The notes under the pieces were generated by a model, which had not been told where the DNA came from, ran no database searches, and saw only the letters and a list, made by a program, of their open reading frames with translations. This document shows, piece after piece, positions 1-5,038 of a stretch of 5,038 nt of DNA. Every line of letters starts with the position of its first letter. Position 1 is the stretch's first letter. Where the stretch lies: contig JALWEC010000096.1 of assembly GCA_027036655.1 (NCBI GenBank), forward strand, positions 1-5,038, written 5' to 3'. The translations under genes and the position numbers were made by a program. This DNA is from Melioribacteraceae bacterium (GTDB lineage Bacteria; Bacteroidota; Ignavibacteria; Ignavibacteriales; Melioribacteraceae).

Positions 1-420
1 TTCCCAAGGTTTAATTCCGGACGGATAATTTTTATCTTTTAGTATTTTTACAACGCGGGCGGAATCAACTTTAAACTCGCACGCTTCCGGACTTGCCACG
101 CAATCGGGTAAGCCCTTGATTTTATTAGCGTTCGTAATCCTTAAATTTTTATCCAGTGCAAAAACAATAGTGTCGGAATAACCGAGAACCTCTATCTTTT
201 CAATATAAGGAACTTTGAATCCGGAAGAATCCAAAGTAAATTTTGCGGGAAGTTTTGCAAGATATTTCTTGATAAAATCTTTTCCGACATAATCGGACAA
301 GTATTTATCCGTTCTAACGTAAGCGGAATCAACAGTTGTTTTATCGACAATTTTTTCTGACTTGGAGCATCCGCCAATGAAAATTAACGCTGCCAACATT
401 ACAAAAATCACACTCCTCAT
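1..420 (-). CDS. Secreted lipoprotein of unknown function, N-terminal part (runs off the left edge)
   Basis: The frame is open from an ATG at 420-418 to the window edge with no stop, giving 140 visible residues; the C-terminus lies outside. Residues 1-17 form a lipoprotein signal peptide with one positive charge (R2), a hydrophobic core (residues 4-15) and the lipobox I15-G16-G17-C18. C18 would be the lipidated, processed cysteine. Serine at +2 would favour outer-membrane sorting under the enterobacterial rule, which may not apply here. The mature part is mixed charged/polar, has no further membrane segment, and carries cysteines C107 and C114 that could form a disulfide. A strong ribosome binding site supports the start. 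It lies downstream of the TatD-radical SAM gene on the same strand, 160 nt away, so it may have its own promoter. It would be a substrate for the Lgt encoded in this window. I recognise no domain. The gene call is secure; the function is unknown. Confidence 0.85.
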   Translation of the reverse strand, partial: MRSVIFVMLAALIFIGGCSKSEKIVDKTTVDSAYVRTDKYLSDYVGKDFIKKYLAKLPAKFTLDSSGFKVPYIEKIEVLGYSDTIVFALDKNLRITNANKIKGLPDCVASPEACEFKVDSARVVKILKDKNYPSGIKPWE

Positions 421-424
421 ATTT

Positions 425-431
425 CCTCTCC
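425..431 (-). promoter_or_regulatory. Ribosome binding site of the lipoprotein gene
   Basis: Read on the minus strand, GGAGAGG lies 4 nt upstream of the ATG at 420 (7 nt when counted from its GGAG part). This is a near-consensus Shine-Dalgarno sequence and fixes the start that gives the signal peptide and lipobox. It contrasts with the lgt and TatD-fusion starts, which have no comparable site. Confidence 0.75.
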
Positions 432-580
432 GTTTTGTTCTTGACTAAAAATCGATTTTATAAAGACTATGCTCAATCAAATTTTCCCTCATAATTTTTA
501 GATGCAATTGGACGCAGATTTATTGTGATTATAAAGGAAAAGAAATTCCAAAAATCCATTAGTCCAAACATCCTTTTTTT

Positions 581-1972
581 CTATTTGTTTTTATTCGGGA
601 AATAACCTCTCACCTTAAAATGAACTCCAATCTCATTCTTAACAAACTCTTTTGCTTTTTCAGCGTCAACTTCGCTTAAACCCACAACCGTCATTTGAAC
701 AAAGGCAAACTGCTTTGCTTTTTTTGCAAAATCAATCATCTCGGCGTGCAGCTTGGGATCAACGCGCATCAAAGCGGCGTATTGCCGAGGATCAATTGAA
801 TTAAGGCTAATCGAAACGGCGTCAATCAATCCTTTCATCTCGGGAGTAATATCCCTCTTATTGATATAATTCCCGTGACCGTTTGTGTCCAATCTCGTTT
901 TGCCCCCTTTTTCCTTAACGTATTTTGCAACTTCCTTAACCACATCCCAACGAATTGTCGGCTCGCCGTATCCGCAAAAAACAATTTCTTTATATTTTGT
1001 CGGATCGCCAATTTCGTGAATATAGACGCCTGCGGGAGGTTCCTCCGATTTCTGCATCTTGAGCTTATAACCCGAAATAACGGCTTCGCCGTTTCTCGCG
1101 CAGAAGACACAATCCGCATCGCAGCGATTAGTAATATTTATGTAAAGCGACTTTCCTATTTGATATGTATAAGCGAGCTTAGGCTCTTCTCCGACGCCGA
1201 AAAGCTTGAAGACATTATAAGTCGTGGTTCGTTCGATGTCGTTTAACCTCAAGCGATGAATATCCGCAATTTCCTGAGCAACCAGTTTAACATAGGATGG
1301 TTCGTTTCGTTTTCCTCTGTACGGAACCGGCGTAAGAAACGGGGAATCCGTTTCGACGAGGAGGTTTTCAACGGAAAGCGATTTAACTATATCTCTTAAC
1401 TCGTTTGATTTCTTAAACGTGATATTCCCGGTAAAGGAAATTTTGTAGCCCAATTCCACCAGTTCATGCGCGTCATCAGCCGATCCGGCAAAACAGTGGA
1501 ACTGCGCTCTTAAACCTTTCGGCGCATACTCGCGGGCGTAATTCATAACGTCTTCATTCGATTCCCGATTATGAATTACAACAGGCAGATTAAGCGAAAC
1601 CGCTAAGTCGAGCTGCGCTTTAAAAGCTTCATGCTGCTTTTCTTTCGGAGAAAAATCGTAAAAATAATCCAATCCTATTTCCCCGATTGCCACAACTTTC
1701 GGATGATTTGCAAGTCGCTCGATTTCCGTCAGCCAAGAGTTATCCCAATCCTTAGAGTCGTGCGGATGAACGCCGACGGCGGCATAAATTTGGTCATATT
1801 TTTCGGCAAGTGCGATTGCCTGCTTTGATGTTTCGATGTCCGTTCCCGGAACAATTATATATTTAACTCCGTTTGCCTTTGCTCTGCTTAGAACTTCATC
1901 CAAATCATTTTCAAAATTCGGCAAAAAGAGATGTGCGTGCGAATCTACCAACATTAATTTTCTCACTTTCAT
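581..1972 (-). CDS. TatD-family metal-dependent hydrolase fused to a radical SAM domain
   Basis: The protein has 463 residues. Residues about 7-260 are a TatD hydrolase (TIM-barrel amidohydrolase fold, typically a Mg-dependent 3'-5' DNA exonuclease). Visible metal and active-site motifs are D10-x-H12-x-H14, GVHPH at 67-71, E98 in GEIGLD, H134 in IHNR, H159 in FHCF and D209 in ETDSPFLTP. Residues about 268-463 are a short radical SAM domain: C284-x3-C288-x2-C291 for the 4Fe-4S cluster, GYGEPT (334-339) as the SAM-binding GGEP-like motif, and LDTNG (361-365). Only one cluster motif is seen. A TatD-linked radical SAM family, adjacent or fused, is known as established knowledge; its reaction is not. 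Start: the ATG at 1972 has no Shine-Dalgarno. Met7 at 1954 gives the usual TatD beginning MLVDSHAHL and follows a weak GTGAG, so it may be the true start. The stop is TAG at 583-581. No convincing terminator follows. Confidence 0.93.
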   Translation of the reverse strand: MKVRKLMLVDSHAHLFLPNFENDLDEVLSRAKANGVKYIIVPGTDIETSKQAIALAEKYDQIYAAVGVHPHDSKDWDNSWLTEIERLANHPKVVAIGEIGLDYFYDFSPKEKQHEAFKAQLDLAVSLNLPVVIHNRESNEDVMNYAREYAPKGLRAQFHCFAGSADDAHELVELGYKISFTGNITFKKSNELRDIVKSLSVENLLVETDSPFLTPVPYRGKRNEPSYVKLVAQEIADIHRLRLNDIERTTTYNVFKLFGVGEEPKLAYTYQIGKSLYINITNRCDADCVFCARNGEAVISGYKLKMQKSEEPPAGVYIHEIGDPTKYKEIVFCGYGEPTIRWDVVKEVAKYVKEKGGKTRLDTNGHGNYINKRDITPEMKGLIDAVSISLNSIDPRQYAALMRVDPKLHAEMIDFAKKAKQFAFVQMTVVGLSEVDAEKAKEFVKNEIGVHFKVRGYFPNKNK

Positions 1973-2134
1973 TTTAAATTAAAAGATTAAAGTTAATCAA
2001 GATATTCCTAATAAAAAAGAATTGAGATTATGGCAGAATTTTTATTTGCTTTGTTGGATCTCGCTATCTACGTTTTTTCTTTTAGCGTTATACTTCAAGA
2101 AGGCTTTGCATAACCCCATAATCTGTCATTCTGA

Positions 2135-2150
2135 TCCCGCCTTGGCGGGA
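2135..2150. repeat. Hairpin of repeat unit A
   Basis: TCCCGCC (2135-2141) and GGCGGGA (2144-2150) are perfect 7-bp complementary arms around a TT; in RNA the inner pair would open to make a four-base loop. No T-tract follows, so it is a structural element of the repeat rather than an intrinsic terminator. Confidence 0.8.
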
Positions 2151-2214
2151 GAAGAATCTCAGAACCGGAAATTATACCGAATTTTGAGATATTTCGGACG
2201 GCTTACACTTCCGC

Positions 2215-2236
2215 CCCCGACGTAAAGCGGTCGGGG
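2215..2236. repeat. Hairpin of repeat unit B
   Basis: CCCCGAC (2215-2221) and GTCGGGG (2230-2236) are perfect 7-bp arms around an 8-nt loop. No T-tract follows on either strand. The stem sequence differs from that of unit A while the flanking boxes are shared, so the stems appear to vary under preserved pairing. Confidence 0.8.
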
Positions 2237-2326
2237 TAAACGTGGTGGACTCAATATGACAATTTTAGGTTTTACAAAGGTCTCTTCAAGAAAATTAACC
2301 TTATATATGTTATATTACTTAATTAA

Positions 2327-2353
2327 ATGAAAATTCTTAAAAAACAAATATGA
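2327..2353 (+). other. Possible 8-codon leader ORF overlapping the lgt start
   Basis: ATG at 2327 opens a frame encoding MKILKKQI and stops at TGA 2351-2353, so its stop shares bases with the lgt ATG at 2350 (ATGA). Such overlaps can couple translation by re-initiation, which would matter here because lgt has no visible Shine-Dalgarno. The mini-ORF itself also lacks one, and short ORFs are frequent by chance in AT-rich leaders. Confidence 0.25.
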
Positions 2354-3147
2354 TTACTTGGAACGTCAGCCCAGAACTTTTTAAGCTTGGTCCGTTTACC
2401 ATTCGCTGGTACGGACTTTTATTTGCGCTCGGGTTCATTATCGGTTACGAAATTTTTGTTTGGTTCTATAAAAAAGAGAATAAAAACAAAGATGATTTGA
2501 ACGACCTGCTCTGGTATTTAATACTCGGAACGGTAATAGGTGCGCGCTTGGGACATTGCTTGTTTTACGATCCGGGCTTTTATTTGTCGCATCCGCTTGA
2601 AATATTGATGGTTTGGCACGGCGGATTGGCAAGTCACGGCGGCGCAATAGGCGTTTTAATAGCGGCGTGGCTTTATTCCAAAAAGAAACCGGATCAGCCG
2701 TTTCTCTGGCTGATGGACAGACTCGTAATCCCGACCGCTTTAGCCGGAGCGTTAATTAGAATCGGTAATCTTTTCAACTCTGAGATAATCGGAATGCCCA
2801 CTCACTCCGATTGGGGATTTATATTCACGCGCGTTGATAACATACCCCGCTACCCGACTCAGATTTTTGAGGCGCTCGGTTATTTCACGGTTTTTCTTAT
2901 AACGCTTTATGTTTACAAAAAACATTTCGGTAAATATAAAGATGGTTTTATTTTCGGACTTTTCATGACGCTTGCGTTCACATTCAGATTTTTTATCGAA
3001 TTTCTTAAAGAGGATCAATCTGCGTTTGAGCGGGGAATGATTCTGGACATGGGGCAGATTCTCAGCATTCCTTTTATTCTCGCCGGAGTTTGGTTGATTT
3101 GGAGATCTTTAAAAAAAACAACGACCGATAAAAACTCAAGCGGTTAG
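2350..3147 (+). CDS. lgt: Prolipoprotein diacylglyceryl transferase (phosphatidylglycerol:prolipoprotein)
   Basis: Lgt is an inner-membrane enzyme that transfers a diacylglyceryl group from phosphatidylglycerol to the lipobox cysteine of pre-lipoproteins, the first step of lipoprotein maturation. The 265-residue length is normal. Family motifs are present in order: IRWYGL (18-23), GARLGHCLFYDP (64-75), HGGLASHGG (90-98), the signature RIGNLFNSEIIG (137-148), PTQIFEALG (169-177), RFFIEFLKEDQ (213-223) and LDMGQILSIP (232-241). By motif position H96, R137, N140, E145, R213 and E217 correspond to conserved or essential E. coli residues. About seven hydrophobic segments fit the known fold. One oddity is tyrosine (Y168) before PTQ, where most homologues have histidine. 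The start has no Shine-Dalgarno, but an 8-codon mini-ORF ends across it (ATGA overlap). The methyltransferase gene follows 81 nt downstream and may share the transcript. Identification is secure. Confidence 0.98.
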   Translation: MITWNVSPELFKLGPFTIRWYGLLFALGFIIGYEIFVWFYKKENKNKDDLNDLLWYLILGTVIGARLGHCLFYDPGFYLSHPLEILMVWHGGLASHGGAIGVLIAAWLYSKKKPDQPFLWLMDRLVIPTALAGALIRIGNLFNSEIIGMPTHSDWGFIFTRVDNIPRYPTQIFEALGYFTVFLITLYVYKKHFGKYKDGFIFGLFMTLAFTFRFFIEFLKEDQSAFERGMILDMGQILSIPFILAGVWLIWRSLKKTTTDKNSSG

Positions 3148-3206
3148 AAAAACTTTTCACCTCTTTTTTTCGATATAAACAAAATTCAGTCCCCGATTTT
3201 TATAAA

Positions 3207-3224
3207 ATGAAGATTTTAGGATAA
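3207..3224 (+). other. Possible 5-codon leader ORF before the methyltransferase
   Basis: ATG at 3207 encodes MKILG and ends at TAA 3222-3224, four bases before the TTG start of the methyltransferase. It runs over the AGGA ribosome binding site, so translating it would occlude or reload that site. It begins with the same four residues (MKIL) as the mini-ORF at lgt. It may be coincidence. Confidence 0.2.
3218..3221 (+). promoter_or_regulatory. Ribosome binding site deciding a TTG start
   Basis: AGGA lies 7 nt upstream of TTG at 3229-3231. The frame is closed upstream by TAG at 3217-3219, and the next in-frame ATG is codon 34, inside conserved N-terminal sequence. TTG is therefore the best start. 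Confidence 0.6.
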
Positions 3225-3228
3225 TTTA

Positions 3229-4656
3229 TTGGTACAACTCAGCGACAACATAACGACTTATCTGGCATCAAGATTCGGAGAAGCTTACCTCCGGAATTAT
3301 GAAGAATATATAAATTCGGAAACTTCAATGTACGTCCGTTTCCCGTTACGGGAAAACTCATCCGGGCTGATTGAACGCCTTGCAAAGTACGGAATAAAAC
3401 TCGAGCAAGTTCCGCATTTTCCTTTTGCATACAAAGTTTTGGAAGGACGAGAAAAAGTAGGGAAAACCGTTGAGTATGTCCTCGGTAAATACTATATCCA
3501 AAGTCTTTCTTCAATGATTCCCCCCTTGGTTTTGAATCCCGCAGAAAACGATGTAACTCTTGATCTCTGCGCCGCTCCCGGTTCAAAAACAACAGAACTT
3601 TCCGATTTGATGAATAACAAAGGAACGCTTTACGCTAACGAATCTAACCTTGACAGGCTGAAAACATTGGTTTACAATCTTGACAGAATGAATCTTGTCA
3701 ACCTCGGGGTAATCAGGCACAGAGGCGAAAAGCTGAGCAAAGTTTTTGACGCTTATTTTGATAAAGTATTGGTTGACGCGCCTTGCAGCGCATTGGGAAT
3801 AATCCAGAAAAAGAACGAAGTTACCGGCTGGTGGAAGTTATCGCAGGCGGAAAAATTAGCCGAGTTGCAGCTGCGCCTGCTGATCAGCGCAATCAAGATG
3901 ACGAAAGTCGGCGGAGAGATAGTTTACTCGACTTGTACGCTTACTCTCGAAGAGAACGAACTTGTCGTGAATACAATTCTGAAAAAGTATCCCGTCGAGC
4001 TGGTTGAAATTGAACTGCCTGTGAAATCGCAACCGGGATTTACAAACTACGGGGAAGAACCACTCAATCCCGAACTGCGGAAAACTCACAGAATCGTCCC
4101 GTGGGAAAGCGGGTCGGAAGGATTTTTTATCTGTAAGTTGAGAAAAATTGACGAAACGGAAAAAATGGGTAAAACGCCTTTCAAAAAGAAAAACTTTAAC
4201 TTTGTGACGGCGGACAACAAAAAAGTCAGAAAATATTTGTTAAATTTGTCGGGAAGATTTAATATTGATGTTGAGATTTTTAAAAATTATAAATACTGGA
4301 TAAAACAAAACGACATTTATTTCGTTTCGTCGGATTGGACGACAAAGAACGAAGACGCTTTTTTAAGAATCGGGACGCGATTAGGAAACATTGACAAGAA
4401 AGATGAAGCTCATATAAACACGCTTGGAGCGCAAATTTTAGGCGGAGAGATTTACGACAACATTGTTGAAATCGACACTAATGAAATAAAAATTTATTTG
4501 CGAGGCGGCACAATAAGGAATGTTCATGAACCTCTTGGGCAAAAGGTAATAAAATACGAAGGAATGATTGTCGGTACGGCAATAGCCTTCAAGGATGGAT
4601 TAAAGAGTCAATTTCCCAGGTTTTTGAGGACCCAGGAAGTTGTTTTTCATGAATAA
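3229..4656 (+). CDS. RsmB/NOP2/Sun-family RNA (cytosine-5)-methyltransferase with C-terminal PUA-like region
   Basis: This 475-residue protein probably methylates C5 of a cytosine in rRNA or tRNA using SAM, in the cytoplasm. An N-terminal region (1-105) ends in the family's YIQSLSSMIPP stretch. The Rossmann methyltransferase core spans about 106-305: motif I LDLCAAPGSKTTEL (111-124) for SAM, motif IV DAPCSALG (183-190) with C186, and motif VI YSTCTLTLEENE (233-244) with C236. In this family the TC cysteine (C236) is the nucleophile and the PC cysteine (C186) assists product release. The C-terminal part (about 320-475) resembles the RsmF-type extension, with a likely PUA-like fold in the last 75 residues (GGEIYDN, GMIVG). 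The motif IV ending SALG rather than SGxG is a variant. Its length and C-terminal region resemble RsmF (16S rRNA), but the target cannot be assigned, so no symbol is given. It starts at TTG and overlaps the next gene by 8 nt. Confidence 0.93.
   Translation: MVQLSDNITTYLASRFGEAYLRNYEEYINSETSMYVRFPLRENSSGLIERLAKYGIKLEQVPHFPFAYKVLEGREKVGKTVEYVLGKYYIQSLSSMIPPLVLNPAENDVTLDLCAAPGSKTTELSDLMNNKGTLYANESNLDRLKTLVYNLDRMNLVNLGVIRHRGEKLSKVFDAYFDKVLVDAPCSALGIIQKKNEVTGWWKLSQAEKLAELQLRLLISAIKMTKVGGEIVYSTCTLTLEENELVVNTILKKYPVELVEIELPVKSQPGFTNYGEEPLNPELRKTHRIVPWESGSEGFFICKLRKIDETEKMGKTPFKKKNFNFVTADNKKVRKYLLNLSGRFNIDVEIFKNYKYWIKQNDIYFVSSDWTTKNEDAFLRIGTRLGNIDKKDEAHINTLGAQILGGEIYDNIVEIDTNEIKIYLRGGTIRNVHEPLGQKVIKYEGMIVGTAIAFKDGLKSQFPRFLRTQEVVFHE
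4634..4639 (+). promoter_or_regulatory. Ribosome binding site of the small membrane protein, inside the methyltransferase gene
   Basis: AGGAAG lies 9 nt before ATG 4649-4651. A TTG at 4640 in the same frame directly abuts the site and so is too close to be used; this favours the ATG. The site lies within the last codons of the methyltransferase gene, as expected for a coupled pair. Confidence 0.65.
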
Positions 4657-4909
4657 AAAAAGAACAAATATCATGCATGATTTAAGAAAAACAAAAAATA
4701 ATAACATCGACACTTTGGAGCATATTAAATTGCAAAATAAATGGTCGGTTAAAGATGGCGATTACGAGCGTGAAAAATACGAATACGACGTTTCGCATGA
4801 TGAAATTCTTAAAAAGGAAAAGAGGGAAAAACTAATCTGGAATATAGTCTTTTTTGTTATCGCTTTCGGAGTTATTACCGGAATACTGTGGGCTATGACT
4901 TCCGTATAA
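4649..4909 (+). CDS. Small tail-anchored membrane protein, unknown function
   Basis: From ATG 4649 the product is 86 residues. Residues 1-61 are highly charged and hydrophilic, rich in Lys, Asp, Glu and Asn, with no signal peptide. Residues 62-83 form one hydrophobic transmembrane helix (LIWNIVFFVIAFGVITGILW), and only about three residues follow. The basic cluster just before the helix (KKEKREK, 55-61) predicts by the positive-inside rule a cytoplasmic N-terminal domain anchored by its C-terminus. The gene overlaps the methyltransferase stop by 8 nt and has a good ribosome binding site, so it is probably co-translated with it. A later in-frame ATG at 4673 would give 78 residues but has no better site. 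I do not recognise the family. Position, ribosome binding site and protein-like composition support a real gene; the function is open. Confidence 0.75.
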   Translation: MNKKRTNIMHDLRKTKNNNIDTLEHIKLQNKWSVKDGDYEREKYEYDVSHDEILKKEKREKLIWNIVFFVIAFGVITGILWAMTSV

Positions 4910-4910
4910 A

Positions 4911-5038
4911 CTATTCTTCGGCAAACATTTTATACTGCTGATAAAGACTTACCGCCATATCAAAATCAAATCTGGTTCTAATTAAAAACGCTTCGTCTCT
5001 CTGCTGTACGGGAGGCTCGTCTTCCCATTCCATATTTG
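4911..5038 (-). CDS. C-terminal fragment of an unidentified protein (runs off the right edge)
   Basis: On the minus strand an open frame enters from the right edge and ends at TAG 4913-4911, giving 41 visible residues. The sequence is acidic at first (MEWEDEPPVQQ), followed by an amphipathic stretch EAFLIRTRFDFDMAVSLYQQ and the end YKMFAEE. An ATG at 5033-5031 could even be the start of a 40-residue protein, but no upstream sequence is available to judge, so a longer protein is more likely. The gene is convergent with the small membrane protein gene, with one base between the two stop codons, and no terminator hairpin is seen there. I cannot name the family. The dense charged/aromatic composition and the tight stop-to-stop arrangement argue that it is coding. 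Confidence 0.6.
   Translation of the reverse strand, partial: NMEWEDEPPVQQRDEAFLIRTRFDFDMAVSLYQQYKMFAEE

Larger units (their letters stand above)
2093..2290. repeat. Palindromic MITE/REP-like intergenic repeat made of two inverted units
   Basis: The segment is an imperfect palindrome. Its outer arms, 2093-2115 and the reverse complement of 2268-2290, match at 17 of 23 positions. The inner arms TGTCATTCTGA (2124-2134) and TCAATATGACA (2251-2261) match at 9 of 11. Unit A (2124-2164, plus) is the inner arm, a hairpin and a tail reading GAAGAATCTCAGAA. Unit B (2261-2182, minus) is the inner arm, a hairpin and a tail reading GAAATATCTCAAAA, with tails identical at 11 of 14 positions. So the same module occurs twice, tail to tail. 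No transposase and no clear target-site duplication are seen. Similar dispersed repeats, often mis-translated as HSDPALAGEESQ-like peptides, are familiar to me from many bacterial genomes. Assigning it to a mobilised family is inference. Confidence 0.7.
1973..2349. other. Divergent intergenic region between the TatD-radical SAM gene and lgt
   Basis: This 377-nt stretch separates two divergently transcribed genes, so it should contain both promoters. The flanks (1973-2092 and 2291-2349) are very AT-rich. I found no pair of boxes close to the sigma70 consensus or to the Bacteroidota -33/-7 type at good spacing. The only partial matches are a CATAAT on the minus strand near 2028-2033 and TATATT near 2310-2315 on the plus strand, both too weak to call. 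The middle (2093-2290) is occupied by the palindromic repeat described separately. A TTG-initiated frame at 2022-2225 crosses the repeat and is not considered a gene. Confidence 0.7.

Noticed and set aside
192..377. 61-residue minus-strand frame
   Set aside because: It is out of frame with, and inside, the lipoprotein gene, which has a lipobox and a strong ribosome binding site.
421..580. Terminator of the TatD fusion or promoter of the lipoprotein gene
   Set aside because: No stem of more than about 4 bp with a T-tract was found. The TTGATT (480-475) and TATAAA (462-457) boxes on the minus strand are only 12 nt apart, too close for a standard promoter.
875..1246. 123-residue plus-strand frame (also the 94-residue minus frame at 835-1119)
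   Set aside because: Both are shadows inside the TatD-radical SAM gene, whose own frame carries all the conserved motifs.
2022..2225. 67-residue plus-strand frame with a hydrophobic N-terminus
   Set aside because: It starts at TTG without a ribosome binding site and its second half is a read-through of the repeat (HSDPALAGEESQ), a well-known kind of spurious translation.
2135..2236. GC hairpins as intrinsic terminators
   Set aside because: No T-tract follows either stem on either strand, and they lie between divergent genes where no transcript is expected to end.
3108..3120. A-run (TTTAAAAAAAAC) near the 3' end of lgt as a programmed -1 frameshift site
   Set aside because: A -1 shift would only exchange the last residues for NNDR and stop; the C-terminal tail is not conserved in Lgt and no downstream structure is obvious.
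3239..3592. 117-residue minus-strand frame, and the smaller frames at 3783-4007 and 3856-4089
   Set aside because: They lie antisense or out of frame within the methyltransferase gene and lack start signals or recognisable sequence.

Overview
The window looks like a piece of the chromosome of a Gram-negative-type bacterium, possibly from the Bacteroidota/Ignavibacteriota/Chlorobiota neighbourhood. That placement is an inference. It rests on the moderately AT-rich sequence, AT-rich leaders in front of two genes that lack a clear Shine-Dalgarno sequence, a lipoprotein with a classical lipobox, and an intergenic repeat of a style I associate with that group. No rRNA, tRNA, CRISPR array, integrase or transposase gene is visible.

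Layout from left to right. Positions 1-420 (minus) hold the N-terminal 140 residues of a secreted lipoprotein of unknown function, cut by the window edge. Positions 581-1972 (minus) hold a two-domain protein: a TatD-type metal-dependent hydrolase fused to a radical SAM domain. Positions 1973-2349 are a divergent intergenic region containing a palindromic, MITE/REP-like repeat (2093-2290) built from two tail-to-tail copies of a hairpin-bearing unit. Next comes a plus-strand cluster: lgt (2350-3147, prolipoprotein diacylglyceryl transferase), an RNA m5C methyltransferase of the RsmB/NOP2/Sun family starting at TTG (3229-4656), and a small tail-anchored membrane protein (4649-4909) overlapping the methyltransferase by 8 nt. 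Positions 4911-5038 (minus) hold the C-terminal end of an unidentified protein, converging on the small membrane protein with one base between the two stop codons.

How the genes relate: Lgt would attach the diacylglyceryl group to lipobox cysteines such as the one in the left-edge lipoprotein. The methyltransferase and small membrane protein are probably co-transcribed and translationally coupled. The TatD-radical SAM protein is divergent from this cluster, and its physiological substrate is not evident.

Most of the window is ordinary housekeeping sequence. The least ordinary items are the inverted-pair repeat, the TatD-radical SAM fusion, two mini-ORFs beginning MKIL placed at the starts of lgt and the methyltransferase, and the unrecognised small membrane protein.
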